A DNA stretch of 17,455 bases from Gammaproteobacteria bacterium (GTDB taxonomy: Bacteria > Pseudomonadota > Gammaproteobacteria > Pseudomonadales > Halomonadaceae), in assembly GCA_023485185.1 (NCBI GenBank), contig JAMCZP010000324.1, positions 1 through 17,455 on the forward strand, written 5' to 3'. Positions 16,291-17,455 of this stretch are shown in pieces; position 1 is the stretch's first letter; each line of letters begins with the position of its first letter. A program made the translations under genes and the position numbers. The notes under the pieces are model-generated. The model was not told where the DNA came from, made no database searches, and was given only the letters and a program-made list of their open reading frames with translations.

Positions 16291-16917
16291 ATGGGTGTTG
16301 TGGCCAAGCGGTCGTCGATGATCTTTTACTCAGGTAGTGATGATCATTTCAGTCATCGTGTGCGCATTGTGCTGGCCGAAAAGGGGGTTGCTGTCGATAT
16401 CGTTGATGTTCTCGACGAGAAACCACCTGAAGAGCTGGCAGACCTCAACCCGTACAACAGTGTGCCAACACTGTTAGATCGTGACTTGGTGCTGTACGAA
16501 TCCAAGGTCATGATGGAGTACTTGGATGAGCGTTTCCCGCATCCTCCGCTGTTGCCTGTTTATCCAGTGGCGCGTGCGCAAAGCCGCTTATGGATGCACC
16601 GCATTGAGCGTGAGTGGTGCCCGATGGTTGATCAGATTCGCAGCGGTGGAAAGAAAGAGGCAGATAAAGCGCGGAAAGAGTTGCGTGAAAGTCTGATTGG
16701 TATATCGCCAATTTTTGAAGATATGCCTTACTTCATGAGCGAAGAGTTTACGCTGGTGGACTGCTGCTTAGCGCCCGTACTATGGCGCTTGCCTGACCTT
16801 AATATTGAGCTGCCTGAAAAACAGGTTAAGCCGTTATTAAGTTATATGTCACGTGTATTCGAGCGTGAAGCATTTAAGGCATCTTTGAGTGAGCGTGAAA
16901 AAGAGATGCGCGCTTGA
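16291..16917 (+). CDS. sspA: Stringent starvation protein A (GST-fold RNA polymerase-associated protein)
   Basis: RNA polymerase-binding regulator with a glutathione S-transferase fold, needed in E. coli for stationary-phase and acid responses and for phage P1 late transcription. At 208 aa it has the thioredoxin-like N-domain ([13 protein letters not shown] at 21-33; [19 protein letters not shown] at 53-71) and the surface PHP patch P83-H84-P85 in [20 protein letters not shown], which contacts polymerase in E. coli SspA. An all-helical C-domain follows. GAGGA (16279-16283), 7 nt before, supports the ATG at 16291. It lies upstream of sspB, the usual pair. Confidence 0.96.
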   Translation: MGVVAKRSSMIFYSGSDDHFSHRVRIVLAEKGVAVDIVDVLDEKPPEELADLNPYNSVPTLLDRDLVLYESKVMMEYLDERFPHPPLLPVYPVARAQSRLWMHRIEREWCPMVDQIRSGGKKEADKARKELRESLIGISPIFEDMPYFMSEEFTLVDCCLAPVLWRLPDLNIELPEKQVKPLLSYMSRVFEREAFKASLSEREKEMRA

Positions 16918-16925
16918 ATTCATTC

Positions 16926-16955
16926 GGCCCCTTTGCCTTATTAAGGCAGGGGGCC
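16926..16955 (+). terminator. Long interrupted hairpin between sspA and sspB (attenuator or processing site)
   Basis: GGCCCC (16926-16931) pairs with GGGGCC (16950-16955), and TGCCTT (16934-16939) with AAGGCA (16943-16948), around the loop ATT; two T and one G bulge out. Twelve base pairs begin 9 nt after the sspA stop. Only TTACTTGTT follows, so termination is probably partial; this could set the sspA:sspB ratio. Confidence 0.55.
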
Positions 16956-16981
16956 TTACTTGTTAGGAGGAGGGAGTCTAG

Positions 16982-17455
16982 ATGAAATCGAGTCGCCCCT
17001 ATCTCGCCCGAGCCCTCTATGAGTGGCTGCTAGACAATGAGCTAACCCCTTATTTTGTGGTCGATGCAACTCTGCCAGGCGTAGAGGTGCCTCGCCAGTT
17101 TGTTCAAAATGGCCAGATTGTACTCAACGCAGCGCCTACCGCGGTGCGCGATCTTTTCATGGAGAATCAGGCGATAGGTTTCAATGCGCGCTTCGGTGGC
17201 CAGCCTATGCAGGTGATGATTCCCACGCCGGCCTTGATTGCCATTTATGCCAAGGAAAATGGCGCTGGAATGGTGTTTGGTCATGAGCCTGACCTGAGTG
17301 ATACATCCGAATCGTTGGGTGATATTGAGGATGAAGGGCAGGGCTTCGATCATTCGGAGTCTTTGACTAAAAATAAGCCCTCGGCCAAGCCAGAGCTTTC
17401 CATCACAGAGCCCGTTCCTACAAAAAGCGATGGTTCAGATGGCGCACCATCATCC
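16982..17455 (+). CDS. sspB: ClpXP protease specificity-enhancing factor SspB, 3' end cut by window edge
   Basis: Dimeric adaptor that delivers ssrA-tagged polypeptides (and, in E. coli, the RseA fragment) to ClpXP. Exactly 158 codons are present with no stop before the edge. The N-terminal substrate-binding domain is complete (about residues 1-105): SSRPYLARALYEWLLDNELT, VDATLPGVEVP, GQIVLNAAPTAV, FNARFGGQPMQV and AIYAKENGAGMVF closely match E. coli SspB. An acidic then Ser/Pro-rich linker follows. The short C-terminal ClpX-binding peptide should lie just past the edge. GGGAG (16972-16976) within AGGAGGAGGGAG is the ribosome site. Its substrate link to the DegS-type gene upstream is known biology in E. 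coli, inferred here. Confidence 0.96.
   Translation, partial: MKSSRPYLARALYEWLLDNELTPYFVVDATLPGVEVPRQFVQNGQIVLNAAPTAVRDLFMENQAIGFNARFGGQPMQVMIPTPALIAIYAKENGAGMVFGHEPDLSDTSESLGDIEDEGQGFDHSESLTKNKPSAKPELSITEPVPTKSDGSDGAPSS

Overview
The window is a chromosomal housekeeping segment of a gammaproteobacterium. Protein sequences and gene order resemble the pseudomonad/Halomonadaceae arrangement: kdsD divergent from mlaFEDCB-ibaG-murA-hisGD, then an algW/degS-type protease, Nif3, yhcB (zapG), zapE, rplM-rpsI, petABC and sspAB. The intermediate base composition and the proteins themselves make a Halomonas-like organism my best guess. This is inferred from memory of the families and was not checked by a search. 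I see no mobile element, CRISPR array, tRNA or rRNA, phage gene or foreign island, and no novel multi-gene system. The points worth a second look are small regulatory structures and a few residue-level variants.

Left part (1-8089): kdsD (arabinose-5-phosphate isomerase, KDO/LPS synthesis) runs leftward off the edge. From a shared 275-bp intergenic region, a long rightward gene train encodes the Mla phospholipid transporter (MlaF ATPase, MlaE permease, MlaD MCE protein, MlaC periplasmic carrier, MlaB STAS protein). It continues with the BolA-family protein IbaG, MurA (first step of peptidoglycan precursor synthesis), and HisG (short form) plus HisD of histidine synthesis. Most gaps are 10-45 bp or overlaps. 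The only larger one (108 bp, mlaB-ibaG) contains a perfect 6-bp inverted repeat.

Middle part (8145-12286): a leftward DegS/AlgW-type anchored serine protease with one PDZ domain converges on hisD and is divergent from a Nif3/YbgI metal-binding protein. A leftward YhcB/ZapG inner-membrane coiled-coil protein is divergent from the AFG1-like ATPase ZapE; both are linked to cell division and the envelope. The nif3-yhcB convergent gap holds a perfect 17-bp tandem duplication and a 9-bp hairpin.

Right part (12287-17455): the rplM-rpsI ribosomal protein operon has a recognisable promoter, a structured leader and a strong intrinsic terminator. The cytochrome bc1 operon petABC follows (Rieske, cytochrome b, cytochrome c1; joined by TAATG overlaps) with its own terminator. 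Then come sspA and sspB (stringent starvation protein A and the ClpXP adaptor), with sspB cut by the right edge. A long interrupted hairpin separates sspA from sspB.

Functionally the window combines envelope biogenesis and quality control (KDO, phospholipid trafficking, peptidoglycan, sigma-E-type protease), respiration, ribosome synthesis and stress adaptation.
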